Below are positions 38,016 through 47,010 of a stretch of 64,000 nucleotides of DNA, piece by piece. Every line of letters begins with the position of its first letter. Positions within the stretch are counted from its first letter, which is position 1. The stretch comes from Allokutzneria sp. A3M-2-11 16 (GTDB lineage Bacteria; Actinomycetota; Actinomycetes; Mycobacteriales; Pseudonocardiaceae), in NCBI RefSeq assembly GCF_024213555.1, contig NZ_JANAVO010000001.1, forward strand, positions 62,001 through 126,000, read 5' to 3'. Made by a program: the position numbers and the translations under genes. Under the pieces are notes generated by a model that saw nothing but the letters and a program-made list of their open reading frames with translations, searched no databases and had not been told where the DNA came from.

Positions 38016-38573
38016 GTGGCTTTTCCCGTCTTCCTCGACGCGTGCGTCCTGGTGCCCATCCGGCTCGCCGATCTCCTGCTGAGGCTCGCAGAGGCGGGAA
38101 CATATCGAGCGTTGTGGTCGAACGAGGTGCTGGACGAGGTCGAACGGAATCTCCCCAAGCTCGGAGTCTCACCGGAGAAGGCCGCGATTCGCATCGGGCA
38201 CATGCGCCGCGAATTCCCGGACGCCATGATCACGGGATACGAGGATCTCGTTCCCGCCATGACGAACGATCACAAAGACCGGCATGTGCTGGCTGCGGCG
38301 ATCCGCGGTGACGCAGCCGTACTCGTCACCGCGAACCTCGCCGATTTCCCCTCATCGGCACTCGCGCCCTACGACATCGACGCGATGCATCCGGATGACT
38401 TTCTCTTGGACCAGCTCGACTTGCATCCGATCAGCACGCTGCGGTGCCTACTGGAACAGATCAGCGCCCACCGCAACCCCGCAGTGAGCGCTGACGAATT
38501 CCTGACGCGATTCGCAAGAACCGTGCCACGATTTGTCCGGGCAGTTCGCTCCGGCAGCCACTTTCCGCGTTAG
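38016..38573 (+). CDS. PIN-domain ribonuclease toxin
   Basis: 185 residues. The PIN fold acidic residues are visible: D in VFLDACVL, E in LWSNEVLDEVERNL, D in DHKDRHVLAAAIRGDAAVLVTANLADFP (the usual D...D pair at KDRH and NLADFP). Mg2+-dependent RNA cleavage is expected. GTG start. It is longer than VapC (about 130) because of a C-terminal helical tail (LEQISAHRNPAVSADEFLTRFA). Companion of the HTH gene immediately upstream. Confidence 0.87.
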   Translation: MAFPVFLDACVLVPIRLADLLLRLAEAGTYRALWSNEVLDEVERNLPKLGVSPEKAAIRIGHMRREFPDAMITGYEDLVPAMTNDHKDRHVLAAAIRGDAAVLVTANLADFPSSALAPYDIDAMHPDDFLLDQLDLHPISTLRCLLEQISAHRNPAVSADEFLTRFARTVPRFVRAVRSGSHFPR

Positions 38574-38589
38574 AGACCCGGGTTCCCCA

Positions 38590-38708
38590 GTCTTCAAGGA
38601 CCCCCAACCCGCCTCCCAGCGATCGCTAACCGCAGCAAACCCCCGGACGGCGGCGGGATTTGGTGCGGTTAAAGACGCGTCGGAGGGGGGTTGGGGGTAC
38701 TTGAAGAC
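38590..38708. repeat. GTCTTCAAG inverted-repeat element, copy C
   Basis: 119 bp, bounded by GTCTTCAAGGAC (38590-38601) and GTACTTGAAGAC (38697-38708). Interior CCCAACCCGCCTCCCAGCG and TCGCTAACCGCAGCAAACCC are mirrored by GGTGCGGTTAAAGACGCG and GGAGGGGGGTTGGGG. Located between the convergent PIN toxin and DUF2567 genes, 17 bp after the PIN stop. Confidence 0.85.
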
Positions 38709-38720
38709 GCCCCAACCACC

Positions 38721-39335
38721 TCAGCGGTCGAAGCGGCGGCCCAGGTCGTCGGTGCCGTTCCACGCCGTGGCGACCCCGTAGGCCAACAGCGCCGTGGTCG
38801 GCTGCGCCAGCACCGCCCACCACAGCGTCAGCGCCGGGGCCTGCACCAGCACGTCACCGATCTGCAGCGAACCCGGCACCGGGTACCACCACCCGGCGAA
38901 CAGCCCGCTCAGCTGGATCGCGAGCGCCGCGGCGGCCGCGGAGCCGAGGCCGGTGGCGATCATCATCACCGGCCCGCGCCGCCGCCGCAGCAGCCACATG
39001 CCGAAGCCGGTGAGCAGGCCGACGCCCAGGCCGATCAGCAGGAACACGGCGAGCGCGTCGTAGCGGTGGTAGCTCTCCCACGGCAGGCTGACCAGCTCGC
39101 CCTTGCTGTTGACCACCTTGCGCTCGCCCGGCGCGAGCAGCGACCAGGCGAAGGCCACCGGGACGCCGAGCAGCGAGATGAACGAGAACGCGCTCAGCGA
39201 GGGCAGCAGGTCGGCCTTGACCACCACCCGGGGCCTGGGCGGCTCGGGCAGCGCGAAGGGCGGTTCGTAGAAGTCGGAGTCGGTGGCCGCCGGTATCCGC
39301 ACCGGCACCGCACGACCGCCCTGCTGCTCGGTCAA
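38721..39335 (-). CDS. DUF2567-like membrane protein at the end of the biotin operon
   Basis: 204 residues. A soluble proline-rich N-terminus (DFYEPPFALPEPPRPRVVV) is followed by four membrane helices: LSAFSFISLLGVPVAFAWSLL, YDALAVFLLIGLGVGLLTGFGMWLL, VMMIATGLGSAAAAALAIQLSG and LTLWWAVLAQPTTALLAYGVA. The pattern is that of actinobacterial DUF2567 proteins. The start is taken at a TTG (39335) with an AGGGG-type RBS, three bases after bsaP; this start is uncertain. Role unknown. Confidence 0.75.
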   Translation of the reverse strand: MTEQQGGRAVPVRIPAATDSDFYEPPFALPEPPRPRVVVKADLLPSLSAFSFISLLGVPVAFAWSLLAPGERKVVNSKGELVSLPWESYHRYDALAVFLLIGLGVGLLTGFGMWLLRRRRGPVMMIATGLGSAAAAALAIQLSGLFAGWWYPVPGSLQIGDVLVQAPALTLWWAVLAQPTTALLAYGVATAWNGTDDLGRRFDR

Positions 39336-39338
39336 CCC

Positions 39339-39530
39339 TTACCCCTCAATGTCTCCGTGCACGCTGCACCGCGCGGACCAGCCGGTCGGGGTGATCTGCA
39401 CGACCATCCGCCGCCTGCACTCACGGCAGTACCGGGGCGGGTTGATCTCCTGCCGCGCCCGGCACACCGCGTGCTCATTGTCCGCCTGCGGCTTCCCACA
39501 AGTCTCGCAGTACACGCCGAGGACCGTCAC
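39339..39530 (-). CDS. bsaP: Biotin synthase auxiliary protein BsaP
   Basis: 63 residues with [42 protein letters not shown] and SARCSVHGD: cysteines arranged as CxxC, C, CxxC, C for iron-sulfur or zinc binding. In mycobacteria BsaP supports BioB turnover by helping to restore its sulfur-donating auxiliary cluster. The GTG at 39530 overlaps the bioB stop (GTGA), so it is made together with biotin synthase. It is small enough to be missed by many gene callers. Confidence 0.9.
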   Translation of the reverse strand: MTVLGVYCETCGKPQADNEHAVCRARQEINPPRYCRECRRRMVVQITPTGWSARCSVHGDIEG

Positions 39531-40537
39531 AGGGTCTCGCTCAACGCCTTGATCGGCATGTTCAGCTCGGTCAGCATCGCCAGGTCCCTGTCGGCGGGCC
39601 TGCCCAGGTTGGTCAGGTAGTTGCCGACGATGATCGCGTTGATCCCGCCGAGCATGCCCTGCTCGGTGCCGAGGTCGCCGAAGGTCAGCTCGCGCCCGCC
39701 GGAGAACCGCAGCAGCGCCCTGGGCAGCGCCAGCCGGAACGCCGCGACCGTGCGCAGCGCGTCCTTGCCCGGCACCACCTCGTAGTTCTCGTACGGCGTC
39801 CCCGGCTGCGGGATGAGGAAGTTCATCGTGCACTCGTCCGGCCCCAGCTCGGCCAGCTGCGCGGCGAACTCGGCGCGCTGCTCGACGGTCTCACCCATGC
39901 CGATGATGCCGCCGCAGCAGACCTCCATGCCCGCCTCGCGGATCATCAGCAGGGTCTCCCAGCGCTCCTCCCACGTGTGCGTGGTGACCACGTTGGCGAA
40001 GTGCGAGCGCGCGGTCTCCAGGTTGTGGTTATAGCGGTGCACGCCCATCGCCTTGAGCTCGTCGACCTGCTCCTGGGTGAGCATGCCGAGCGAACAGGCG
40101 ATCTGGATGTCGTTGCCCGAGGCGCGGATCGCCTCGATGCCCGCCTTCACCTGGGACAGCAGCCGCTTGTCCGGACCGCGCACGGCGGCGACGATGCAGA
40201 ACTCCGTCGCGCCGGTGGCCCTGGTCTGCTCGGCCGCCTTGACCAGGCCGGGGATGTCCAGCCACGCCGAGCGCACCGGGGTCGGGAACCGCCCGGACTG
40301 CGAGCAGAAGTGGCAGTCCTCGGGGCAGCCGCCGGTCTTGAGGCTGATGATGCCCTCGATCTCGACCTCGGGGCCGCACCACCGCATCCGCACCTGGTGG
40401 GCGAGCTCCAGCAGCTCGGGCAGCCGCTCGTCGGGCAGCCGCAGCGCGCGCAGCACATCCGCCTCGGACAGGCCCTCTCCGCGCTCCAAGACCACTTCGC
40501 GCGCGATGTCCAGCACGTCGGTGTCGGCGACGGTCAC
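39527..40537 (-). CDS. bioB: Biotin synthase BioB
   Basis: 336 residues, radical SAM enzyme that inserts sulfur into dethiobiotin. The radical SAM cluster motif is [16 protein letters not shown] (CxxxCxxC). Other family phrases are [45 protein letters not shown]-type [11 protein letters not shown] and [14 protein letters not shown] at 40537; the upstream 20 codons of the open frame lack an RBS and are left out. 76 bp separate it from bioD. Confidence 0.97.
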   Translation of the reverse strand: MTVADTDVLDIAREVVLERGEGLSEADVLRALRLPDERLPELLELAHQVRMRWCGPEVEIEGIISLKTGGCPEDCHFCSQSGRFPTPVRSAWLDIPGLVKAAEQTRATGATEFCIVAAVRGPDKRLLSQVKAGIEAIRASGNDIQIACSLGMLTQEQVDELKAMGVHRYNHNLETARSHFANVVTTHTWEERWETLLMIREAGMEVCCGGIIGMGETVEQRAEFAAQLAELGPDECTMNFLIPQPGTPYENYEVVPGKDALRTVAAFRLALPRALLRFSGGRELTFGDLGTEQGMLGGINAIIVGNYLTNLGRPADRDLAMLTELNMPIKALSETL

Positions 40538-40613
40538 CCGGATCTCCCTTGTCTCAAAGGCGGCTTCGGGCAGCAGTCTGCCCGAGGAAAGCCGCACGGC
40601 AATGCGGTCAATG

Positions 40614-41330
40614 TCACGCTGAGTTCTGCTCGGCGAAGGCCACGGCGTCGAACTCCCCGCCCAGTTGCGGGGCGAGGTGGGCGCGCGCGACGCGCAGGAA
40701 GTCCGCGCGCTCGTGCTTGCCGATGCCCTCGGGCAGCACGCCGAGCAGGGGCGCGCGGGCCGCGACGGGCAGGTCCAGCAGGTTGCTGCGGGTGGCCAGG
40801 TCCGGCTGCGCCGGCCAGGAGCCCACCAGTACGCCGAGGCACTCGATTCCCCTGTGCCGCAACGCTTCCGCGGTCAGCGCGGCCATGTTGAGCGTCCCGA
40901 GCCCGGCCGCGGCGACGAGCAGCACCGGCGCACGGAGGTTCCACGCGATGTCGGCGAGGGTGCCCCCGGTGTGGTCGAGCCGGACGAGCAGCCCTCCCGC
41001 GCCCTCCACCAGCACGACGTCGTGGTCCTTCGTCAGCTCGGCCGCGGCCTCGGCGGCCTTCGTGGGGCGGACCGGGGACAACCGGGCGCGGCGCGCGGCG
41101 GCCTCGGGGGACAGCGCGTCGTCGTAGCGGGAGAGCTCCAGCGTGTTCAGGTCGCCCGCGAGCCGCACGACCTCGTCGACGTCGCCCGGCTCGTCGGCCC
41201 GGACCCCGGTCTGCGCGGGTTTGACCACAGCGACCCGTTTGCCCGCGTCGAGAGCGAGCGCGGCGACGGCGGCGGTCGCGACGGTCTTGCCGACCTCGGT
41301 CCCGGTTCCGGTGATCACAAGCAACGTCAC
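40614..41330 (-). CDS. bioD: Dethiobiotin synthetase BioD
   Basis: 238 residues. It closes the ureido ring of DAPA with CO2 and ATP. The P-loop is [19 protein letters not shown] (GTGTEVGKT), then [23 protein letters not shown] and VLVGSWPA. I start at the GTG 41330 ([10 protein letters not shown]); another GTG three codons upstream (41339) is possible and would almost touch the bioA stop. A GTG start is common for all genes of this operon. Confidence 0.96.
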   Translation of the reverse strand: MTLLVITGTGTEVGKTVATAAVAALALDAGKRVAVVKPAQTGVRADEPGDVDEVVRLAGDLNTLELSRYDDALSPEAAARRARLSPVRPTKAAEAAAELTKDHDVVLVEGAGGLLVRLDHTGGTLADIAWNLRAPVLLVAAAGLGTLNMAALTAEALRHRGIECLGVLVGSWPAQPDLATRSNLLDLPVAARAPLLGVLPEGIGKHERADFLRVARAHLAPQLGGEFDAVAFAEQNSA

Positions 41331-41340
41331 GGCGGGCACG

Positions 41341-42621
41341 CTACCCAACCGCCGCGGCGGCCACGACAGCAGCGGCGATGGCGTTGACCTCGGCATCCGT
41401 GCTGATGTAGGGCGGCATGACGTAGATCAGGTCGCGGAACGGGCGCAGCCACACGCCGTGCTCCGTCGCCGCCTTCGTCGCGGTCGCCGTGTCCACCGCG
41501 TGGTCGAGCTGCACCACGCCGATCGCGCCCTGGACGCGGACGTCGGCGACTCCCGGCAGCTCCGCGGCGGGGGCCAGGCCGGAGCGCAGGCCGGACTCCA
41601 CGCGCGCGACCTCACCGGCCCAGTCCTGCCCGAGCAGCAGATCGATCGAGGCGTTGGCGACCGCCGACGCGAGCGGATTGCCCATGAACGTGGGTCCGTG
41701 CGCCAGCACCGGCAGCTCTCCGCGGGAGATGCCCTCCGCCACGTCCGGGGTGCACAGCGTCGCGGCCATGGACAGATAACCGCCGGTCAGCGCCTTGCCG
41801 AGGCACATCACGTCCGGGCTGATCCCGGCGTGGTCGGCGGCGAAGAGCGCACCGCTGCGGCCGAAACCCGTCGCGATCTCATCGAAGATCAACAGCACGT
41901 CGTTGGCCAGGGTCAGCTCGCGCAGCACGTGCAGGTAGCGCGGGTTGTGGAAGCGCATGCCACCCGCGCCCTGGACCACGGGTTCGACGATCACCGCGGC
42001 GAGCTCGTCGGCGTTGCGCTCGATCTCGTCGGCGAGCAGCTGCACGTAGGCCATGTCCACGTCGGCGTCGAAACCGGCGGGCGGCGCGGGCACGAACAGC
42101 TGCTCCGGCAGCACTCCGCTCCAGAGGCTGTGCATGCCGCCCTGCGGATCGCAGACGCTCATCGGCTGGAAGGTGTCGCCGTGGTAGCCGCCGCGCCAGG
42201 TCAGCAGCCGCTGCTTCTCCCCGAGACCGCGAGAACGCCAGTACTGCAAGCACATCTTCACCGCGACCTCGACGGAGACCGAGCCGGAGTCGCACAGGAA
42301 CACGTGCCGCAACGGTTCCGGGGTGATCTCCGCGAGCCGCGTGCACAGGCGCACCGCGGGCTCGTGGGTCAAGCCGCCGAACATCACGTGGCTCATCCGG
42401 CCGAGCTGGTCGCGCACGGCCGCGTCGAGCACCGGGTGTTGGTAACCGTGCACCGCCGCCCACCACGAGGACATGCCGTCGATCAGCTCGCGCCCATCGG
42501 CGAGCCGCAGACGCACCCCACGCGCGGACTCGACGAGCAACGGCTCGTGCACCCCAGGCATCGGTCCATAGGGATGCCACACGTGTTCACGATCGGCGGC
42601 AAGCAGTTGCTCAGGCGTCAC
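41341..42621 (-). CDS. bioA: Adenosylmethionine-8-amino-7-oxononanoate aminotransferase BioA
   Basis: 426 residues, class III aminotransferase that uses SAM as amino donor to make DAPA. Landmarks: [83 protein letters not shown] and the PLP lysine in [12 protein letters not shown]. It is the first gene of bioA-bioD-bioB-bsaP; bioF is not in the window. GTG start. The repeat half-element D lies just upstream of this start. Confidence 0.97.
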   Translation of the reverse strand: MTPEQLLAADREHVWHPYGPMPGVHEPLLVESARGVRLRLADGRELIDGMSSWWAAVHGYQHPVLDAAVRDQLGRMSHVMFGGLTHEPAVRLCTRLAEITPEPLRHVFLCDSGSVSVEVAVKMCLQYWRSRGLGEKQRLLTWRGGYHGDTFQPMSVCDPQGGMHSLWSGVLPEQLFVPAPPAGFDADVDMAYVQLLADEIERNADELAAVIVEPVVQGAGGMRFHNPRYLHVLRELTLANDVLLIFDEIATGFGRSGALFAADHAGISPDVMCLGKALTGGYLSMAATLCTPDVAEGISRGELPVLAHGPTFMGNPLASAVANASIDLLLGQDWAGEVARVESGLRSGLAPAAELPGVADVRVQGAIGVVQLDHAVDTATATKAATEHGVWLRPFRDLIYVMPPYISTDAEVNAIAAAVVAAAAVG

Positions 42622-42659
42622 GAACGCAGGCTAAACGCCGCCCGCACGGTGGTTCGACA

Positions 42660-42714
42660 GTCTTCAAGTACAACGAACCCACCCCAAAACTGTCGCAAAC
42701 CACAGCGAACCCGG
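42660..42714. repeat. Half-size GTCTTCAAG element, copy D
   Basis: Only the left half is present: GTCTTCAAGTAC (42660-42671), then AACGAACCCACCCCAAAACTGTCGC and AAACCACAGCGAACCCGGG, after which the P450 stop codon follows within ten bases. The mirror half with GTACTTGAAGAC is absent. It is the only copy between two genes on the same strand. Confidence 0.75.
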
Positions 42715-42723
42715 GCGATCTTG

Positions 42724-43926
42724 TCACCCCGGCGCCACCGGCAGCGCGTGCAACCCGTGCATGAAAGTCGAGCGGCGCCAACGGATCTCGCCATCACGGG
42801 CATCCAGCCGGAGCCCGGGGAAGCGGTCGAGCAGCCGCCCGATCGCGACCACACCCGTCAGCCGGGCGAGCGCGGCCCCGAGGCAGCGGTGGACGCCGTG
42901 CCCGAAGGCGAGGTGCCCGTCCGCATCGCGCGTGAGGTCGAGCCGGTCGGCGTCGGGGAAGCGCGCGGAGTCCCGGTTCGCCGAGTTGAGCGCGACGATC
43001 ACGATCTCGCCCCGCGGGATGTCCACACCACCAATCACGACGGGCTCTCCGGCGTAGCGCAGCGTCGTCATCGCGACGGGGCTCTCGAAGCGCAGCAGCT
43101 CCTCGACCGCCTTCGGCAGCAGCGAGGGGTCGGCGCGCAGCGCGGCCAGCTGCCCGGGATCGCGCAGCAGGGACAGCACGCCGTTGGCGATCAGGTTCCC
43201 CGAGGTCTCGTGCCCCACGACGAGGAGCAGGAAGGCGATGGAGATCAGCTCCGCCTCGGTGAGCCCACCCGCCCCGACCAGCTCCGAGATCAGGTCCTCC
43301 CCCGGCGCGACCTGCTTGCCGCGGATGAGCTGCACCAGGAAGGCGGCGAGGGCGATGCTGGCGTCGCGGATGGCGTCCGGGTCCGTCGCCGCGAGGATGA
43401 TGTTGGACCACGTGCGGAACCGGTCGCGGTCCTGGTGCGGCACGCCGAGCAGTTCGCAGAGCACCGACCCGGGGAGCAGCAGCGCGTACTCGTCGACGAG
43501 GTCGACGCGGCGCTTGCCCGCCATGGCGTCGAGCAGTTCGTCGGCGATCGCGGTGATCCGCGGCCGCATCCGCTCGATCCGCTCCCCGGTGAACGCCCCC
43601 GCCAGCACGCCGCGCACCCGGGCGTGCTCGGCGCCGTCGCTGTTGAGCAGGTGGTGCGCGATGTCGCCGGAGAAGGTCAGCCCGCGGTCGGGATCGTCGA
43701 GGTTGTCCCGGATCGCCGCGGTCAGGCCCTCCGGGTTCTTCAGCAGCCGTTCATCGGTCAGCGCGGCCACGGCGTCGTCGTACCGGGTCACCACCCACAC
43801 GTGCAGCCCGTTGGCGGTGCGCGCGCGGTGCACCGGCCCCTCGGCGCGCAGCAGCGCGAGCACTTCGTGGGAGTTCTGCAGGTACTCGTCGGTGAACAGG
43901 GTCACCGACCGCATGGACGTCGGCAT
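42724..43926 (-). CDS. Cytochrome P450, CYP107-like
   Basis: 400 residues. Heme motif HLAFGHGVHRCLGAALAR with C348; I-helix LLVVGHETSGN (E240, T241); ExxR in VEELLRFESPV; NSANRDSARFPDADRLDL is typical of the CYP107 group used for macrolide and other secondary metabolite hydroxylation. It stands alone, with no biosynthetic genes adjacent; the nearest is the divergent alpha-mannosidase. Substrate unknown. Confidence 0.93.
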   Translation of the reverse strand: MPTSMRSVTLFTDEYLQNSHEVLALLRAEGPVHRARTANGLHVWVVTRYDDAVAALTDERLLKNPEGLTAAIRDNLDDPDRGLTFSGDIAHHLLNSDGAEHARVRGVLAGAFTGERIERMRPRITAIADELLDAMAGKRRVDLVDEYALLLPGSVLCELLGVPHQDRDRFRTWSNIILAATDPDAIRDASIALAAFLVQLIRGKQVAPGEDLISELVGAGGLTEAELISIAFLLLVVGHETSGNLIANGVLSLLRDPGQLAALRADPSLLPKAVEELLRFESPVAMTTLRYAGEPVVIGGVDIPRGEIVIVALNSANRDSARFPDADRLDLTRDADGHLAFGHGVHRCLGAALARLTGVVAIGRLLDRFPGLRLDARDGEIRWRRSTFMHGLHALPVAPG

Positions 43927-44005
43927 GTGGCGTCCCCCTCGGCGCGAACGGCTTCGACCGCAGCGTATGACCGACTCACCGCACCGCGGGCCTGACGAGG
44001 AAAAC

Positions 44006-44023
44006 CCTGGTCAGACGACCAGG
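44006..44023. promoter_or_regulatory. Inverted repeat in the P450/mannosidase divergent gap
   Basis: CCTGGTC, four bases AGAC, GACCAGG: a perfect 7-4-7 dyad in the 188-bp gap between two divergent starts (43926 and 44115). Possible operator for one or both genes; no matching regulator gene is next to it. Confidence 0.45.
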
Positions 44024-44114
44024 TTCAGCCCGTTGAACCCGGCCGAGCGCGAAAGGCCGCACTTCAACGGATTCGGCACTGACAGCGCGGGGGGTCCGTG
44101 GTTACCGTGCCGAG

Positions 44115-46841
44115 GTGACCGATGCCACTGTTCCCCGCCGCACCGTGCACGTCGTGCCGCACACCCACTGGGACCGCGAATGGTACGAGCCGTTCCAGCG
44201 GTTCCGCCTCCAGCTGGTGGACCTGCTCGACACGGTGCTCCCCCGCCTCGAAGCCGATCCGCGCTTCCGGTTCACCCTCGACGGGCAGACCGCGGCCGTC
44301 GACGACTACCTGGAGGTCCGGCCGGACGCGCTGCCCAGGGTGATCGCCCTGGTGCGCTCGGGCCAGCTCGCGGTGGGTCCGTGGCGGGTGCTCGCCGACT
44401 CCTTCCTGTGCTCCGGCGAGAACCTGGTGCGCAACCTGGAGATCGGCCTCGCGCGTTCGGCGGAGCTGGGCGGGGCCATGCGCGTCGGCTACATCCCGGA
44501 CCAGTTCGGCCACACCGCGCAGCTGCCGCAGATCCTGCGCGGCTTCGGCTTCGACCAGGCGTGCCTGTGGCGCGGCGTCCCGGGCAGTGTGGACCGGCAC
44601 GCGTTCCGCTGGGTCTCCCCGGACGGTTCCGCCGTGCGGACCGAGTACCTGCCCGGTGGCTACGGCAACGCTTCGGTGATGTTCACCGACCCCGCCAAGA
44701 CGGTAGAGCGCTCTATCGCTTTCGCCGAGCAGATGCGCGCGTGGTTCGGCGACACCGAGCCGCTGGCGATGTACGGCACCGACCACAGCGCGCCGATCCC
44801 CACGCTGCTGGACCAGGTCGGCGCGGTGCAGGCGTCCGGGGCCGAGGTGACGCTGCGGCTGGAGACCCTGGCCGAGGCGCTGGCCGGGCGCGACCCGGAG
44901 GAGGCCGGGCTGCCCGAGGTGCTCGGCGAGCTCCGCAGTCATGCCAGGGCGAACCTGTTGCCGGGCATCCTTTCCGTGCGCGTCGCGGTGAAGCAGGCGA
45001 TGGCCGAGGCGGAGCGGATGGTGGAGCGCTACGCGGAGCCGCTGTCCGCGCTGTGGTGCCCGTCCGCCGCCGAGCCGTTCCTGAGCATGGCGTGGCTGCG
45101 CCTGGTCGACGCCTCCTGCCACGACTCCGTCACCGGTTGCGGCGCGGACACCACCGCGCAGCAGGTCGCCGCGCGCATCGCCGAGGCCGAGCAGCTGGGC
45201 AGCGCGGTCCGCGACCGGACGCTGAACGAGCTGGCCGCCACGGCTCCGGCCGACTCCGTGGTCGTGGTCAACCCGAGCGCGCACGAGCGCACGGACCTGG
45301 TGCGCTGCCAGGTGGTCGCGCCGGAGGAGTGGGCCGACGTCGCGCTCGAACTCCCCGACGGAACCCTGATGCCGACCCAGGAAATCGGCCGCGCTGAGCG
45401 GAACCTGATCGACGCGACCTTCCCGGCCGCGGACGTGGTGAACGCCGTGCGCAGGCGCACCTTCGGCCAGGTCATGTACAGCAGGGCGATCCAGCGCGCG
45501 GAGATCTCCGACCACACCGTCACGTTCACAGTCGGTCGCATCGGCGACCCTGGCTACGACGTGGAGCGCTTCGCGGACGAGCTGACCGAGGCCGTCGCGG
45601 CGGCGGCGCCCGGGGACTGGCGCCTCCGGGTGATCGACGAGCCGAGCCGCGAGCTGCTGGCACTGACCACCGCGCCCGCCCTTGGCTGGACGTCGGTTCG
45701 TCCCCGCTCCGGCGCGGCGACACTCTCCGCACCTGCGTCCATTGTGGACAATTCATTGCACAATGGCCTGGTTTCCGTTGTGGTGAACGAAGACGGCACG
45801 CTTCGTGTCACCGGAGCTGACGGCACGGTTCTCGACGGGATCGGCCGCATCGTCGACGGCGGCGACGCGGGCGACAGCTACAACTACGGTCCCCCGGTCA
45901 CGGACACGCTGGTGGACAAGCCGACCTCGGTCACGATCGTCAACGCCGAGACCGGTCCCCTGGTGGCCGCACTGGTGGTGCTTCGCACGTACGAGTGGCC
46001 TCTCGGCCTGGTGGACTTCGACGGGACCGCCCGCACATCGGAGACAGTGTCGGTCGGTGTGACGACGAGCGTCGAGCTGCGGGTGAACGAACCCTTCGTG
46101 CGCGTCGAGGTCTCCTTCGACAACCGCAGCGTCGACCACCGCGTCCGCTTCCACCTGCCGACTGTTCGCACCGCGACGAGTTCGCACGCGGAGGGCCAGT
46201 TCTCCGTGGTGGAGCGCGCTTTGGTCAACGAAGGCGGCAACGGCGAGCACCCGCTGCCGACCTTCCCCGCTTCGTCCTTTGTGGACGCTGGCGGTACGGG
46301 TGTGTTGCTGCAGAACGTGACTGAGTACGAGGTCTCTTCAGATGGTTCTGACCTGGCGCTCACCTTGCTGCGCGCCACCGGCGCCATCAGCCGCAACCTG
46401 CACCCGCTGCGCGCGGAGCCCGCGGGCCCGACGACTCCGATCCCCGAGGCCCAGGTCCCGGGCGTGACGATGAGCCAGTTCGCGATCCTCCCGCACACCG
46501 GTGACTGGGCCTCCGCCAACCTGGTGGACGCGGCGGAGCGCTACCGCAACCCGCTGATCACCGTGGCGGGCACGGGAACCACCGACTCCCTCGCGTCCGC
46601 CGAGGGCACCACCGTGACCGGCGCGATGGCGTGCGGGCTGCGCCAGCGCAACGGCCTGGAGCTGCGACTGGTGTCCTACTCCGACGACGCCAGCACCGCC
46701 AAGGTGTCCCTCCCCGGGCTCACCTCAGCAGCACGCGTCGACCTCACGGGAGCCGTGCTCGAAGAGCTGTCCGTCGCGAACGGTTCGGTGGAGCTTCCCA
46801 TGCGCCCCTGGGAGATCACCGGCGTCCGCCTCACCCGCTAG
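44115..46841 (+). CDS. Alpha-mannosidase, glycoside hydrolase family 38
   Basis: 908 residues. The N-terminal GH38 barrel begins VHVVPHTHWDREWYEPFQ with zinc-binding His/Asp; the catalytic nucleophile aspartate is expected in RVGYIPDQFGHTAQLPQILRGFG (GYIPDQFGHT). The middle domain and C-terminal beta-sandwich (LRVNEPFVRVEVSFDNRSVDHRVRFHLP, here VEVSFDNRSVDHRVRF) complete the family layout. No signal peptide is seen, so it is probably cytosolic, trimming imported mannosyl oligosaccharides or glycans. Starts at a GTG. Two palindrome-motif copies are inside (45737 exact, 46274 one mismatch). Confidence 0.95.
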   Translation: MTDATVPRRTVHVVPHTHWDREWYEPFQRFRLQLVDLLDTVLPRLEADPRFRFTLDGQTAAVDDYLEVRPDALPRVIALVRSGQLAVGPWRVLADSFLCSGENLVRNLEIGLARSAELGGAMRVGYIPDQFGHTAQLPQILRGFGFDQACLWRGVPGSVDRHAFRWVSPDGSAVRTEYLPGGYGNASVMFTDPAKTVERSIAFAEQMRAWFGDTEPLAMYGTDHSAPIPTLLDQVGAVQASGAEVTLRLETLAEALAGRDPEEAGLPEVLGELRSHARANLLPGILSVRVAVKQAMAEAERMVERYAEPLSALWCPSAAEPFLSMAWLRLVDASCHDSVTGCGADTTAQQVAARIAEAEQLGSAVRDRTLNELAATAPADSVVVVNPSAHERTDLVRCQVVAPEEWADVALELPDGTLMPTQEIGRAERNLIDATFPAADVVNAVRRRTFGQVMYSRAIQRAEISDHTVTFTVGRIGDPGYDVERFADELTEAVAAAAPGDWRLRVIDEPSRELLALTTAPALGWTSVRPRSGAATLSAPASIVDNSLHNGLVSVVVNEDGTLRVTGADGTVLDGIGRIVDGGDAGDSYNYGPPVTDTLVDKPTSVTIVNAETGPLVAALVVLRTYEWPLGLVDFDGTARTSETVSVGVTTSVELRVNEPFVRVEVSFDNRSVDHRVRFHLPTVRTATSSHAEGQFSVVERALVNEGGNGEHPLPTFPASSFVDAGGTGVLLQNVTEYEVSSDGSDLALTLLRATGAISRNLHPLRAEPAGPTTPIPEAQVPGVTMSQFAILPHTGDWASANLVDAAERYRNPLITVAGTGTTDSLASAEGTTVTGAMACGLRQRNGLELRLVSYSDDASTAKVSLPGLTSAARVDLTGAVLEELSVANGSVELPMRPWEITGVRLTR

Positions 46842-46861
46842 CACTTCGGCCAGGTTCACCA

Positions 46862-46972
46862 GTCTTCAAGTACACCAAACCCCCGCCCCCAGCATCTCTA
46901 ATCGCACCCAACCCCACCGAGGTGTGCAGCGGTTGAAGACATCTGGGGCGGGGGTTTGCGGTACTTGAAGAC
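46862..46972. repeat. GTCTTCAAG inverted-repeat element, copy E
   Basis: 111 bp, GTCTTCAAGTAC (46862-46873) to GTACTTGAAGAC (46961-46972). Left ACCAAACCCCCGCCCCCAG and right CTGGGGCGGGGGTTTGCG form a near-perfect second block of the stem. Located between the convergent mannosidase and the gene ending at 47011, 20 bp after the mannosidase stop. Confidence 0.87.
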
Positions 46973-47010
46973 CAACACACCTCAGCGGAGGCGTTCACGA
47001 GCACGGGTCG

